In this document: piece by piece, positions 57,598-64,000 of the stretch | Position numbering within the stretch: the stretch's first letter is position 1 | How the letters are laid out: each line of letters begins with the position of its first letter | The notes under the pieces: model-generated | What the model was told of the DNA's origin: nothing | Seen by the model: only the letters and a program-made list of their open reading frames with translations | Databases searched by the model: none | Program-made: the position numbers and the translations under genes | Origin: Fibrobacter succinogenes | GTDB taxonomy: Bacteria; Fibrobacterota; Fibrobacteria; Fibrobacterales; Fibrobacteraceae | Assembly: GCA_902756345.1 (NCBI GenBank) | Contig: CACVQR010000002.1 | Location: 124,001 to 188,000 of the forward strand | Direction: 5' to 3' | DNA length: 64,000 bases

Positions 57598-58353
57598 TTA
57601 CTTCATCTTGACTTTCATCTCAAAGACCTGGCGTCCTGAATCGTCTTCGATTTTCATATAGGTCGCACCCATCTTGTCGGCGCGGAAAATCGTGACTTCC
57701 TGGCCTTCGCGGGTTTCTCCCAAAAAATGCAGCTCGAGCATCGCGGGGATGCATAGTTCCAGGTCGGCGGCGCTGAACACATTCAGACCAAGCTTTACGT
57801 ATTCGATGTTGTTCATGTGGTGCGACATGTCGATATGCTGCGGCAGCACCTTCTGGCGGTACACTTCCTGATATTCCTCGGGCTCTACGGGGAACTTCGA
57901 AAACTTGTTGTCCATAAAGGGTTCAGGGGAACCTTCTGCAGGAAAGTCCACCGCAGAAAGCTTCATGGGGCGATGTGTTTCCAAGTTGAGGCAGCAGGCT
58001 TCTTGTACGGCGAGAATGATGGGTTCCCCTTCGACTGTCGTGACGGCAGTATTTTCGTAAGTGCGGATGGGAGCGCTGTCGGCGGGGAACGATGTGGTCA
58101 CCACCTTGTCGCGCCAATAGGGGCGTTGGAAAAATTTAAACTTCGCTTTGGTGATGGCCCAATAGCCGCCTTTTTCGTTGACGCAGAAGTTGTCCATCTT
58201 GAGCGTGCCGAAATTCTCGGTGAAGTTGTCCTGCACCATGAGTACCGTCTGCGCAAGGCCCATCTTGCCCGAAACATCGATGTAGGCCGAGGTAATGGTG
58301 CGTTGTTTCTGGAAAACCAGCGGATTTTTAGCAAGCGAATAAATGTCGATCAT
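57598..58353 (-). CDS. acyl-ACP thioesterase
   Basis: 251 residues from ATG 58353; an upstream in-frame extension to 58401 runs through the glgE terminator. Two tandem hotdog halves are visible. The first has TSAYIDVSGKMGLAQTVLMVQDNF and WAITKAKFKFFQRPYW; the second has LPQHIDMSHHMNNIEYVKLGLN with the catalytic Asn/His region, as in bacterial FatA/FatB-like enzymes. It releases fatty acids from acyl-ACP in the cytoplasm. TATATT ends seven bases before ATG, so the mRNA is predicted to be leaderless. Confidence 0.9.
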   Translation of the reverse strand: MIDIYSLAKNPLVFQKQRTITSAYIDVSGKMGLAQTVLMVQDNFTENFGTLKMDNFCVNEKGGYWAITKAKFKFFQRPYWRDKVVTTSFPADSAPIRTYENTAVTTVEGEPIILAVQEACCLNLETHRPMKLSAVDFPAEGSPEPFMDNKFSKFPVEPEEYQEVYRQKVLPQHIDMSHHMNNIEYVKLGLNVFSAADLELCIPAMLELHFLGETREGQEVTIFRADKMGATYMKIEDDSGRQVFEMKVKMK

Positions 58354-58359
58354 ACTTTG

Positions 58360-58365
58360 AATATA
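58360..58365 (-). promoter_or_regulatory. -10 box of the thioesterase gene, leaderless geometry
   Basis: TATATT on the minus strand ends exactly seven bases before the A of ATG 58353. It directly follows the T run of the glgE terminator, so the two genes are separate transcription units with no spacer. Confidence 0.55.
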
Positions 58366-58400
58366 AATAAAAAAAGGGAAGTTGTTTGCACAACTCCCCA
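58366..58400 (-). terminator. terminator of glgE
   Basis: Stem GGGAAGTTGT / ACAACTCCCC (one mismatch) with a TTGC loop at 58376-58399. On the minus strand it is followed by seven T. Confidence 0.85.
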
Positions 58401-58421
58401 TATTTGATGTCTAGCGGTAAG

Positions 58422-58456
58422 TACTCAGAACTGATAACTCACAACTGATTACTATT
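58422..58456. repeat. heptanucleotide repeat array at the 3' end of glgE
   Basis: Five 7-base units in register: TACTCAG, AACTGAT, AACTCAC, AACTGAT, TACTATT. All fit xACTxxx and the array runs into the glgE stop codon. Confidence 0.75.
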
Positions 58457-60185
58457 AGATTTTCTTCAGCACCAGCAGGTGGCCAGGAGCCTTGGCAGGA
58501 TCGAGACGCACAAAGTTCTTGTTGCCGCGCCAGACAAAGCTTTCGTCGGTAATCAGGTCCTTCAAGAAGAAGAAGGAATCGTCATTCAGGCCGAGCTTCC
58601 TCATGTCAAGTTCCACGATGCCTTCCTGCGCATTGTCCATGTCCATGTTGCACACGCAGAGAATCACGTCTTCGCCAGATTTCTTGGAATAAACCATTAG
58701 CTGGTCGTTGGCGCAATAGTGGAAGTCGAGGTTGTCGTATTCCTGAAGGGCGACGTGTTCCTGACGGGCGGTGTTCACGCGGCGAACGAAGTCCTGGATG
58801 CCCGGACCATACCAGTTGTGCACCTTGTACTGGTACTTTTCGCTGTCCTGCAGTTCTTCCTTGATGGGGCTCGGGATGTTTTCGCAGAGCTCGTAGCCGT
58901 TGTACATGCCCGTAAGGCTAGAAAGCGTACCGGCCAAGAAGTAGCGCTGCTTGAAGGCGTTCGGGCCCTTGTAGGCGAGGTACTTCGGGAAAATGTCCGG
59001 AGTCGTCGGGAAGAAGATGCCGCGCATGTATTCCTTGGCATCGCTCTGGGTAAGTTCCTTGAGGTATTGCTCGAATTCCCACTTGGCAGAGCGCCATGCG
59101 AAATACGTATAGCTCATGTCGAAACCGGACTTTGCGAGGCGATGCATCATCTTCGGGCGCGTGAACGCTTCGGCGAGGAACACCAGTTCCGGACGCTTTT
59201 CCTTGACGTCAGCAATCAGCCATTCCCAGAACGGGAAGGGCTTGGTGTGCGGGTTGTCGATACGGAAAATTTCAATGCCCTTGTCGGCCCAGAACAAGAT
59301 AATGTTTTCGATTTCTTTCCACAGGGCCTTGTAATTCTTGTTGTAGTAGTCGAACGGGTAAATGTCTTCGTACTTCTTGGGCGGGTTTTCGGCGAACTTG
59401 ATGCTGCCATCCGGTTCGTGATAGAACCATTCCGGGTGCGATTTCACATACGGGTGGTCGGGGCTGCAGTTGAGTGCGATGTCGAGTGCAAGGCGGAGTC
59501 CCTTCTTGCGGGCGGCCTTGGCGAAGTGTTCGAAATCCTTCATGCTTCCAAGTTCGGGGTCCACGTCGTAGTGGCCGCCGTTCTTGTTGCCTACGGCGTA
59601 CGGGCAACCCGGTTCGAGTGGCTTGCCCTTCTTGTCCACCTTGGCATGCAGGGCGTTGTTCGCGCCCTTGCGGTTGGTAACGCCGATCGGGTGAATCGGT
59701 ACCAGGTAAACGGTATCGAAGCCGAGGCCGGCAATGTAGTCGAGCTGTTTTTCGCAATCCTTCCAGGTGGCACTCTTGGTGGGGTCAGTGCCCTGGCTCT
59801 TCGGCCACATTTCGTACCAAGTACCGATGCGGGCGTAAGAGGGGTCCACGCGGAGTTTCATTACCGGGCTTTCGGTCGGGGTGTCCTTGGGCTCCACGGT
59901 CCAGGCGCAAATCTTGTATTCATAGTAGCCGATGTTGTTGACCGTGAAGGTACCTTCCCACTGGTCGTTATCGACAAAGTGCATGGGAGCCTTTTCCCAT
60001 TTTTTCTTGGAATCGTGGCGGTAGAAAATCGCCGCGTCATACTTTTCGTGGCTGTGGCGGAAAATGTCCGCGGTAAGCGTGACGGTGTCGCCCGGTTCAC
60101 GCTTGAGCATGAATCGTCCGCCTTCGATCTGGGGACGAATGTTTTCGATAACGAGATTGTCTTTACGGGTAGGAATAGTAGCCAT
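58455..60185 (-). CDS. glgE: alpha-1,4-glucan:maltose-1-phosphate maltosyltransferase
   Basis: 576 residues (many GlgE are near 650). N-terminal family start IENIRPQIEGGRFMLKREPG, TADIFRHSHEKY, then a GH13_3 barrel with the substrate region TNRKGANNAL, nucleophile Asp in IEIFRIDNPHTKPF, acid/base Glu in FLAEAFTRPKMM, and KVHNWYGPGIQDF. It transfers maltosyl units from maltose-1-phosphate to alpha-glucan. It complements glgP elsewhere in the window. ATG 60185; followed by a heptad array and a terminator. Confidence 0.93.
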   Translation of the reverse strand: MATIPTRKDNLVIENIRPQIEGGRFMLKREPGDTVTLTADIFRHSHEKYDAAIFYRHDSKKKWEKAPMHFVDNDQWEGTFTVNNIGYYEYKICAWTVEPKDTPTESPVMKLRVDPSYARIGTWYEMWPKSQGTDPTKSATWKDCEKQLDYIAGLGFDTVYLVPIHPIGVTNRKGANNALHAKVDKKGKPLEPGCPYAVGNKNGGHYDVDPELGSMKDFEHFAKAARKKGLRLALDIALNCSPDHPYVKSHPEWFYHEPDGSIKFAENPPKKYEDIYPFDYYNKNYKALWKEIENIILFWADKGIEIFRIDNPHTKPFPFWEWLIADVKEKRPELVFLAEAFTRPKMMHRLAKSGFDMSYTYFAWRSAKWEFEQYLKELTQSDAKEYMRGIFFPTTPDIFPKYLAYKGPNAFKQRYFLAGTLSSLTGMYNGYELCENIPSPIKEELQDSEKYQYKVHNWYGPGIQDFVRRVNTARQEHVALQEYDNLDFHYCANDQLMVYSKKSGEDVILCVCNMDMDNAQEGIVELDMRKLGLNDDSFFFLKDLITDESFVWRGNKNFVRLDPAKAPGHLLVLKKI

Positions 60186-60230
60186 AGTGGCCTAAATGTA
60201 GAAAAGTAACTAGAAGGTTACAAGAGGCCG

Positions 60231-60293
60231 AACTTAGAACTTAGTTGGTAGAGCTTAGAGAGAATGATTATCTAAGTTCTAAGCTCTAAGTTC
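60231..60293. repeat. heptanucleotide repeat array with inverted halves
   Basis: Nine 7-base units in exact register: AACTTAG, AACTTAG, TTGGTAG, AGCTTAG, then two irregular units, then TAAGTTC, TAAGCTC, TAAGTTC. The second half is the reverse complement of the first, so the array can form a long hairpin. It ends seven bases from the stop codon of the lipoprotein gene at 60300. Confidence 0.75.
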
Positions 60294-60299
60294 TTAAAC

Positions 60300-61682
60300 C
60301 TATTCTGAAAGCCTTAAGACTTTGACTTCCTTAATCCAGAAGGTGCGTTCGGAGCCGCCGAGGTTCAGTTCAAAGCGGGCGAACGGGTCGCTGACTTCGG
60401 GCGTGAACGTGATTCCGACGGATTGGCCAGTGGTCTGCACTTGCACATGTTCCTGGAACCCGATTGTTTCGTAGGTGTTGTACGAACCGATACGGGCCGT
60501 AATTTGACCTTCCACATCGGACCAAATGGTGAATACGCACTGGTACTGCACGCCCGCAATCAGGGCCACATTTTCTTGAATTAGTTGCACGCTATAGGAA
60601 TGCTTGCCGCCATCCGTAACGTTCACCTGCATAATGCGTTCCTTGGACCCCTTTTCGAGCAGCACCGTCGTGTCGGAATGTCCGCCAAACTGGTTCATCA
60701 AAATCCAGTCGGTGGTAAAGGGCGAAGAGAAGTTTCCGTTGATAATCGTGTTTTCGCCCTTCTTGGCTGCAATACCCTTCCATATGTCAGCGACATATTC
60801 GAAATGTGCATCGCCAGCAACTGTGGTGTAGTCATAACGCAACGGCTGGAAACTTGTCACAAAGCGCTTGTTCATTGCGTTCCACAATTCCGAATTGTAC
60901 TTGGAATCAATATGAATTACGCTGTCTTCGCCGACTTCGGCGCCCGAGAAATCAATCCCGTCTGTAAACTGCTTGACTCGGAACACTACAGACAAATTGG
61001 CCTTGCCGTTTGCGGTATCAATCTGCGAGTAGTGGTAGCGCAGCATGAGCGTCTGGAAGTTCGAAAGACTGTAGACGAAGGGATGGTACTTCTTGTCGAT
61101 GAGAATGCGACCGAATATGGCCATGGTTTCGTCGGGCTTGAATCCGACGCCCATTTCCTTGAGGTAGCCTTCTTCGTTCAAGTCGATATCCTTGAAGGGG
61201 TCTTCGATGAGGGAACCCTTGGTAAACGAAATCGCAAGGGATTCGTTGGGGGCGTCTTCGTAAGGCCAGAGCTGGAGTCCGACAACGGGGTCGACAATCA
61301 AGGTCGTGTAATAATAGCTAGAGTAGGAACGTACTTCAGTAAGAATCAGGGAGAATGAATCCAGCAGAATCGGTTCGTCCTTGTCCGCTTCCTTGGCGAG
61401 AGCCTTGGGATTCACTTCGGAATAGTCGATAGAGAAGTCGGCGACCAGCGGAAGGGCAGGCTGTTTCTTGTCGGCGGTGTCCTTGGATGTAGTATCCTTG
61501 ATAGTCGTGTCCTTGACTGAGGAGTCCTTTGCCGCGGTATCTCTTGCGGTTGTATCGCTGTCCGCAATGCTCGGGTTGCCAATTTCGATTCCAGTCAAAG
61601 ACTTGTCGTTGGAACAGGCTGCCAGCGACAAATAGAAGACTGCGCAAAAGGCGATCGATGCTATGGACAAAAAGAATTTCAT
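60300..61682 (-). CDS. lipoprotein with C-terminal CBM4/9-like domain
   Basis: 460 residues from ATG 61682; the alternative GTG at 61685 is one codon earlier. Lipobox SLAAC (about Cys23), then TGIEIGNPSIAD and a Thr/Asp/Lys linker of repeated KDT units (about 40-72). The middle domain (about 75-300) is unrecognised beta-rich. The C-terminal part (about 305-460) has NGNFSSPFTTDWIL, SYSVQLIQENVALIAGVQY and ARFELNLGG, as in CBM4/9-type jelly rolls. Surface carbohydrate binding is likely. The start overlaps the stop of the TIGR02147 gene by one base, so the two are translated together. Confidence 0.82.
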   Translation of the reverse strand: MKFFLSIASIAFCAVFYLSLAACSNDKSLTGIEIGNPSIADSDTTARDTAAKDSSVKDTTIKDTTSKDTADKKQPALPLVADFSIDYSEVNPKALAKEADKDEPILLDSFSLILTEVRSYSSYYYTTLIVDPVVGLQLWPYEDAPNESLAISFTKGSLIEDPFKDIDLNEEGYLKEMGVGFKPDETMAIFGRILIDKKYHPFVYSLSNFQTLMLRYHYSQIDTANGKANLSVVFRVKQFTDGIDFSGAEVGEDSVIHIDSKYNSELWNAMNKRFVTSFQPLRYDYTTVAGDAHFEYVADIWKGIAAKKGENTIINGNFSSPFTTDWILMNQFGGHSDTTVLLEKGSKERIMQVNVTDGGKHSYSVQLIQENVALIAGVQYQCVFTIWSDVEGQITARIGSYNTYETIGFQEHVQVQTTGQSVGITFTPEVSDPFARFELNLGGSERTFWIKEVKVLRLSE

Positions 61683-62530
61683 CACACTCCTCGGGTCAAG
61701 GGGAAGAGCTGAATGTTGACTTGCACAACATCTTCTGCTTCTCCGGCTTTTGCAGAGAAATCTAGTAGTTCTTTTCGCATTAGTTGTAAATGTTTTTTCA
61801 AATTGGGGAAATCTGAACGCTTTATTCCAAAAGTAAGCGCAGAAACATCCCTTTCGTGGCCCGGAAGGTCTGCAAGCATGGTTGCAGACAGCTTGAGCAT
61901 CTGGAAATGGTACATCTTGACCATCATGTCCTGGACTTCGTCATCGGTCGTAATCAGGGGGTCGCGTTGGCGATAGCCGTTGGCGGTCTTGACCAGGAGG
62001 CCCAGTTCCAAGAGCAACTGGAGCGATTCGGTCACCTGTGCGGGAGTCACGAGCCCGCGCAGTTTTTTGGAAATCAAGTCGGGAATGGGGCGGAAATCCT
62101 TGAGCCCTACCATCTCAAGAATCACAGAATGGTGCCATTCCTGGAAAATACGTAACTGCGCCTTGTCCATCTTGTGCAGCTTTGAACGGGGGCTTGCCTT
62201 GATGAGCTGGGCGTAGTAGATTTGCTTGTCGGCGTCGGTTTGTGCCTGGTTAAAGAATACGAGGCTTTCGAAGTATGCGGCGCGCTGGTTTTCAAGGCCC
62301 AAGCCATGAATGAGCTTGGTGACCGTGTTTTTGGTGATGTTGCGCTTGCCGTCGATTGCGAGCTTTAAATGGGCATGGCTAGAAAGCCCTGCCTTCTCGG
62401 CAAAGAACCGCAAGCTGAACGCGGTCGAGGTTTTCTTTTTATACTCGTAATAATCACGGAGAAATACCCTGTAGTTCGTGTACTGCAGGATATCCGGTTC
62501 TACGAGTTTCTGCTTTTCTCCATTTTCCAT
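61682..62530 (-). CDS. TIGR02147 family protein (HTH-type regulator)
   Basis: 282 residues from ATG 62530; a TTG two codons earlier is possible. Family features: ILQYTNYRVFLRDYYEYKK, FSLRFFAEKAGLSSHAHLKL, ISKKLRGLVTPAQVTESL and a basic C-terminal half. The N-terminal part resembles an Xre-type helix-turn-helix and the family is abundant in Fibrobacter and Bdellovibrio-like bacteria. No signal peptide, so cytoplasmic. It is coupled to the lipoprotein gene at 60300, suggesting it controls or is controlled by that envelope protein. Confidence 0.85.
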   Translation of the reverse strand: MENGEKQKLVEPDILQYTNYRVFLRDYYEYKKKTSTAFSLRFFAEKAGLSSHAHLKLAIDGKRNITKNTVTKLIHGLGLENQRAAYFESLVFFNQAQTDADKQIYYAQLIKASPRSKLHKMDKAQLRIFQEWHHSVILEMVGLKDFRPIPDLISKKLRGLVTPAQVTESLQLLLELGLLVKTANGYRQRDPLITTDDEVQDMMVKMYHFQMLKLSATMLADLPGHERDVSALTFGIKRSDFPNLKKHLQLMRKELLDFSAKAGEAEDVVQVNIQLFPLTRGV

Positions 62531-62611
62531 ACTCAAAAAAATAGAAGAATTAACCCCTGAAAGCCATATCTAATTTAAGTTTCCCGTTTACCCGAGTAAC
62601 CATTGTAACTA

Positions 62612-63226
62612 TTAATATACGTCCCGGGCCAGAAGCGAAAATCGCCTGTGGTCAACGAATTTGCCGTTTATGAGCTCGTAATCGCGGTTTATGCCCTCTT
62701 CCATGAACCCGCATCGTGCGGCAACGGCGGCGCTTTTCCCGTTGTATACAGAGACTAAAAGTTCCAGACGGTTGAGCTTGAGGGTTGCAAATGCGAACGC
62801 CGAGAGCAACTTTACGGCCTCCGTCATAAGCCCCTGACCCGTAAATTCCTTGCAAAGCCAGTAGCTCAGGGTCGCAGAACGATTCGATAGTTTGACGTCC
62901 ATCATGATGGCGCCTGCTAACGGGGCTGAATCTCCGGCCGTGATTTCTTCGTCCGCGTTCTTGAAAATCAGCCAGCAACCGCCTTGTCCGAAGCGTTCGT
63001 TCAGGATCCAGGAACGGATGCGTTTTTTGATGTCGAAAATATCGGTATCGCGAACCCAGGGGAGGTACTCCGAAAGATGTTCGCGGGATTTTTCGATTGC
63101 CTGCATGATCGATTCTGCGGAAATCGGACCCTCGGAATTTTCTCGCAGGCCCTTGAGCGTCACTACGCTATTGGCAAGTGTCGCCGTTTCGAATGTCGCC
63201 GTAAAAAAATCTTCGAAGTTATCCAT
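62612..63226 (-). CDS. GNAT family N-acetyltransferase (RimJ/RimL-like)
   Basis: 204 residues. RimJ/RimL-type features: [11 protein letters not shown] near 50-60, a beta strand [29 protein letters not shown] (acetyl-CoA loop, GQGLMTEA) and [24 protein letters not shown] followed by EEGINRDY. Such enzymes acetylate protein N-termini, antibiotics or small amines; the substrate is not predictable. A heptad array lies just upstream, between this gene and the tRNA. Confidence 0.9.
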   Translation of the reverse strand: MDNFEDFFTATFETATLANSVVTLKGLRENSEGPISAESIMQAIEKSREHLSEYLPWVRDTDIFDIKKRIRSWILNERFGQGGCWLIFKNADEEITAGDSAPLAGAIMMDVKLSNRSATLSYWLCKEFTGQGLMTEAVKLLSAFAFATLKLNRLELLVSVYNGKSAAVAARCGFMEEGINRDYELINGKFVDHRRFSLLARDVY

Positions 63227-63246
63227 GAGGGGGAATGTAGTAAATA

Positions 63247-63386
63247 GTTGGAAGTGGGCAGTAGGAAGTAGGCGGTAGACAGTAGGAAGTAGGCAGTAGA
63301 CAGTAGGAAGTAGGCAGTAGACAGTAGGAAGTAGGCGGTAGACAGTAGGAAGTAGGCAGTAGACAGTAGAAAGTGGGCGGTGGGAG
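63247..63386. repeat. heptanucleotide repeat array (20 units)
   Basis: Exactly 20 consecutive 7-base units in register, mostly GTAGGAA, GTAGGCA/G and GTAGACA in a 21-base higher-order order, ending GTAGAAA, GTGGGCG, GTGGGAG. On the other strand the units read TACTxxx-like, matching the array at 13584. It lies between the GNAT gene start and the tRNA terminator. Confidence 0.92.
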
Positions 63387-63390
63387 AAAA

Positions 63391-63424
63391 TAAAAAACCG
63401 CCGAATCGCTTCGACGGTTTTTCA
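63391..63424 (-). terminator. terminator of the tRNA-Leu transcript
   Basis: Stem AAACCGTCGAA / TTCGGCGGTTT (one G-T pair) with a four-base loop, on the minus strand followed by TTTTTTATTTT. It directly follows the tRNA 3' end. Confidence 0.85.
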
Positions 63425-63425
63425 G

Positions 63426-63509
63426 TGCGGATGAAAGGACTTGAACCTTCATGCCCTTGCAGGCACTAGAACCTGAATCTAGCGTGTCTACCAGTTCCAC
63501 CACATCCGC
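63426..63509 (-). tRNA. tRNA-Leu (anticodon CAG)
   Basis: 84 bases. Acceptor GCGGATG / CATCCGC, D arm GGTGGAACTGGTAGACAC, anticodon stem CTAGA / TCTAG with loop TTCAGGT (anticodon CAG, reads CUG), a long variable arm (TGCCTGCAAGGGCA) typical of class II tRNA, and T loop GGTTCAAGTCC. Discriminator A; CCA is not encoded. Confidence 0.95.
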
Positions 63510-63554
63510 GTGGGGTAAGCCAAATTTTGAAAATTTTGCCCTATTTGTCAAGGG

Positions 63555-64000
63555 TTATTTAGAAAAAATCTCTAAAATCCAGTCTTTGTGCTTGTTTTCC
63601 CAATAGCTCCAGTCATGCTCGCCTTGCGGGTCGAATTTGAGGTCACATCCGGTGCCTACGTTTTTGCAGAATTCCTGAATCCAGGGGACGGTCTTGTCGG
63701 CGGGGTAGAGCCGGTCGGAGCCGCCCTGAATGAATCTCCAATGCCCGTTTTTGAACGGAGCCTGAGCGGCGACTTGTGCTGCCGGTCCGAGCGATTCTCC
63801 GTACGAACTCATGAGAATGCGGTTTTTGATTTTGCGCTTGCCCCACATGGAGTAGGCGATAACTCCCAGGGAGCCGTCCGAAACTCCGATGAGCGAGACT
63901 TCGGCAATATCTTTCTTTTGGCGCTTGGCAAGGCTGTCCAGGGCATCGTCTAAAGAATTGATAGTGGAGGGATCGACCCAATGGTTTTGTTTGCAGGCCG
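63555..64000 (-). CDS. alpha/beta-hydrolase-type esterase, C-terminal part (5' truncated by the window)
   Basis: The frame is open to the window edge (first full codon at 63998), giving about 148 residues; the apparent ATG at 63848 is internal. LIGVSDGSLGVIAYSMWG carries a G-x-S-x-G nucleophile elbow (GVSDG) and GEHDWSYWEN contains the expected catalytic His, with an Asp likely near SDRLYPADK. This looks like a carbohydrate esterase or related alpha/beta hydrolase. The signal region lies outside the window. Stop at 63555, 45 bases before the tRNA 5' end. Confidence 0.7.
   Translation of the reverse strand, partial: ACKQNHWVDPSTINSLDDALDSLAKRQKKDIAEVSLIGVSDGSLGVIAYSMWGKRKIKNRILMSSYGESLGPAAQVAAQAPFKNGHWRFIQGGSDRLYPADKTVPWIQEFCKNVGTGCDLKFDPQGEHDWSYWENKHKDWILEIFSK

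Noticed and set aside
63247-63386. CRISPR array
   Set aside because: The repeat unit is seven bases with no spacers, and there are no cas genes in the window.
63219-63551. 110-codon frame with repeated PTSYC units
   Set aside because: It reads through the heptad array and the tRNA gene; the periodicity of the protein comes from the DNA repeat.

Overview
The window looks like chromosome of a Fibrobacter-type bacterium (phylum Fibrobacterota, anaerobic fibre degraders). Three proteins carry the Fibrobacter major paralogous (FISUMP) domain. Secreted proteins are lipoproteins with long Ser-rich linkers. There is a TIGR02147-family protein, secreted plant-polymer hydrolases (GH16 and GH11), large GLUG-repeat surface proteins with type IX-secretion-like C-terminal tails, and a glycogen system built on GlgP and GlgE. 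I see no insertion sequence, phage, CRISPR array or origin.

Layout. 1-3.7 kb: the 3' part of a GLUG surface protein converging on a GH16 lipoprotein. 3.8-11.8 kb: a five-gene signalling operon (REC-HD-GYP, hybrid kinase, two BMP/PnrA-like binding proteins, second hybrid kinase). 11.9-21.2 kb: GH11 xylanase, YbaK-type deacylase, glycogen phosphorylase, histidine-phosphatase lipoprotein, Rossmann oxidoreductase, a ferredoxin plus geranylgeranyl-reductase-type pair, and a GGDEF/EAL protein. 21.5-35.9 kb: a complex I operon nuoBCDEFGHIJKLMN without nuoA and with unusual extensions on NuoB, NuoE and NuoM. 36-49.3 kb: FISUMP and other lipoproteins, ispF, a second GLUG protein, and a Na/Pi transporter behind a structured leader. 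49.4-54.6 kb: a lipid-anchored barnase-type RNase, iron alcohol dehydrogenase, a C_GCAxxG_C_C protein, an AgmX/PglI remnant, pgk and an envelope protein. 54.6-64 kb: folB, comM, spoVG, a CBM9-like protein, acyl-ACP thioesterase, glgE, a TIGR02147 protein with its lipoprotein partner, a GNAT enzyme, tRNA-Leu(CAG) and a truncated hydrolase.

How it fits together. Secreted GH16 and GH11 enzymes release sugars. Glycolysis (pgk), glycogen turnover (glgP) and maltose-1-phosphate-dependent glucan building (glgE) handle carbon. NADH from catabolism feeds complex I. Two c-di-GMP phosphodiesterase-type proteins (HD-GYP and EAL) suggest extracellular cues are turned into c-di-GMP changes.

Most notable for follow-up: the HK-BMP-BMP-HK-HD-GYP operon; the barnase lipoprotein with no barstar beside it; four in-register heptanucleotide arrays, three of them abutting stop codons; a two-cysteine module shared by all FISUMP proteins here; the structured leader of the Na/Pi transporter; and several genes whose -10 box sits exactly where a leaderless mRNA would need it. 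All calls come from reading the sequence; no database search was run.
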